Origin: Flavobacteriales bacterium UBA4422
GTDB lineage: Bacteria > Bacteroidota > Bacteroidia > Flavobacteriales_G > Salibacteraceae
Assembly (NCBI GenBank): GCA_002389645.1
Contig: DGQE01000010.1
Coordinates: 1-14,022, forward strand
Direction: 5' to 3'
Length of the DNA: 14,022 bases
Under the pieces are notes generated by a model that had not been told where the DNA came from, did no database searches, and saw only the letters and a program-made list of their open reading frames with translations. The translations under genes and the position numbers were made by a program. Of this stretch, positions 13,839 through 14,022 are shown one piece after another (the first letter of the stretch is position 1; each line of letters starts with the position of its first letter).

Positions 13839-14022
13839 CTAAATCGTTTTCCATTGCCTTGAAATTAAATCAATTTCCAATATCGAATCACGATCCGCAT
13901 AGTTTCTTGCAGAACTGTATATATAATCTTCGGCAAATTCAACAATTCCATCGTTTACAGGATTCTGATGTATGTAATCAAACTTAGACTCAAGAAACGA
14001 GTTACTTCTAATTTCTTCAGCA
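13839..14022 (-). CDS. REP-associated tyrosine transposase (RAYT, Y1_Tnp/IS200-like), C-terminal part only
   Basis: The - strand is open from the window edge to a TAG at 13841-13839, giving the last 60 residues of a protein. They contain F-D-Y-I-H-Q-N-P-V-N-D-G-I-V, then E-D-Y-I-Y-S-S-A-R-N-Y-A and L-E-I-D-L-I. This is the typical C-terminus of Y1_Tnp-family RAYTs (Y-I-H-x-N-P-V-x-x-G-x-V and Y-x-Y-S-S-A). The catalytic HUH motif and tyrosine are outside the window. RAYTs process REP palindromes, and one such palindrome lies immediately downstream. The element points into a TolC-like gene whose 5' end is missing, so it or its REP was probably involved in the rearrangement. Confidence 0.9.
   Translation of the reverse strand, partial: AEEIRSNSFLESKFDYIHQNPVNDGIVEFAEDYIYSSARNYADRDSILEIDLISRQWKTI

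Overview
The window looks like chromosomal DNA of a Bacteroidota bacterium, probably a marine or aquatic Flavobacteriales/Cryomorphaceae-like lineage. This is inferred from an AT-rich sequence, a type IX secretion (T9SS) type B sorting domain beside a PorP/SprF-family gene, mostly absent Shine-Dalgarno sites, a TAnnTTTG-type promoter, and the family make-up of the housekeeping genes. No 16S or other phylogenetic marker is present to fix the genus.

Left part (2-4261, + strand): the 3' end of a large secreted HYR-domain protein with a C-terminal gliding/T9SS type B domain, then a PorP/SprF-like outer-membrane protein, then a long OmpA-family protein. The spacings are 6 and 9 bp, so this is probably one operon: a secreted adhesin-like cargo, its likely dedicated translocation partner, and a peptidoglycan-anchored envelope protein. 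After about 450 bp of non-coding DNA comes a tight housekeeping operon (4709-6266): ruvX, def and a TPR lipoprotein, each overlapping the next by 4 bp. It converges with cdaA (6263-7063, - strand), and both stop codons lie in one shared CTAG. A divergent 2-Cys peroxiredoxin follows, with a recognisable Bacteroidota promoter and a strong terminator, and then a DASS/SLC13 sodium-coupled carboxylate transporter.

Middle part (9330-10225): roughly 860 bp without a convincing gene. It is packed with inverted repeats, paired direct repeats and terminator-like hairpins, and may be a dispersed extragenic repeat or an RNA-producing locus. It ends at a tRNA-Pro(GGG) on the - strand.

Right part (10456-14022, all - strand): an accessory and partly decaying region. 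From right to left it holds the C-terminus of a REP-associated tyrosine transposase (RAYT), a REP-like hairpin fused to a TolC-family gene that has lost its 5' end, a small lipoprotein of unknown function, a second REP-like hairpin, a MORN_2-type lipoprotein gene broken by one in-frame stop, and a two-gene module. The first gene of the module encodes a 231-residue protein whose leader (N-R-P-E-A-x-A-Q-R-K-L, M-A-x-K-S) resembles the N-terminal region of DUF4157-type proteins often linked to extracellular contractile injection systems and polymorphic toxins. That leader is followed not by DUF4157 but by a compact His-rich C-terminal domain. An acidic 173-residue protein is encoded 20 bp downstream. 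The most economical reading is a toxin effector with its immunity protein. This pair is the best candidate for an undescribed system here.
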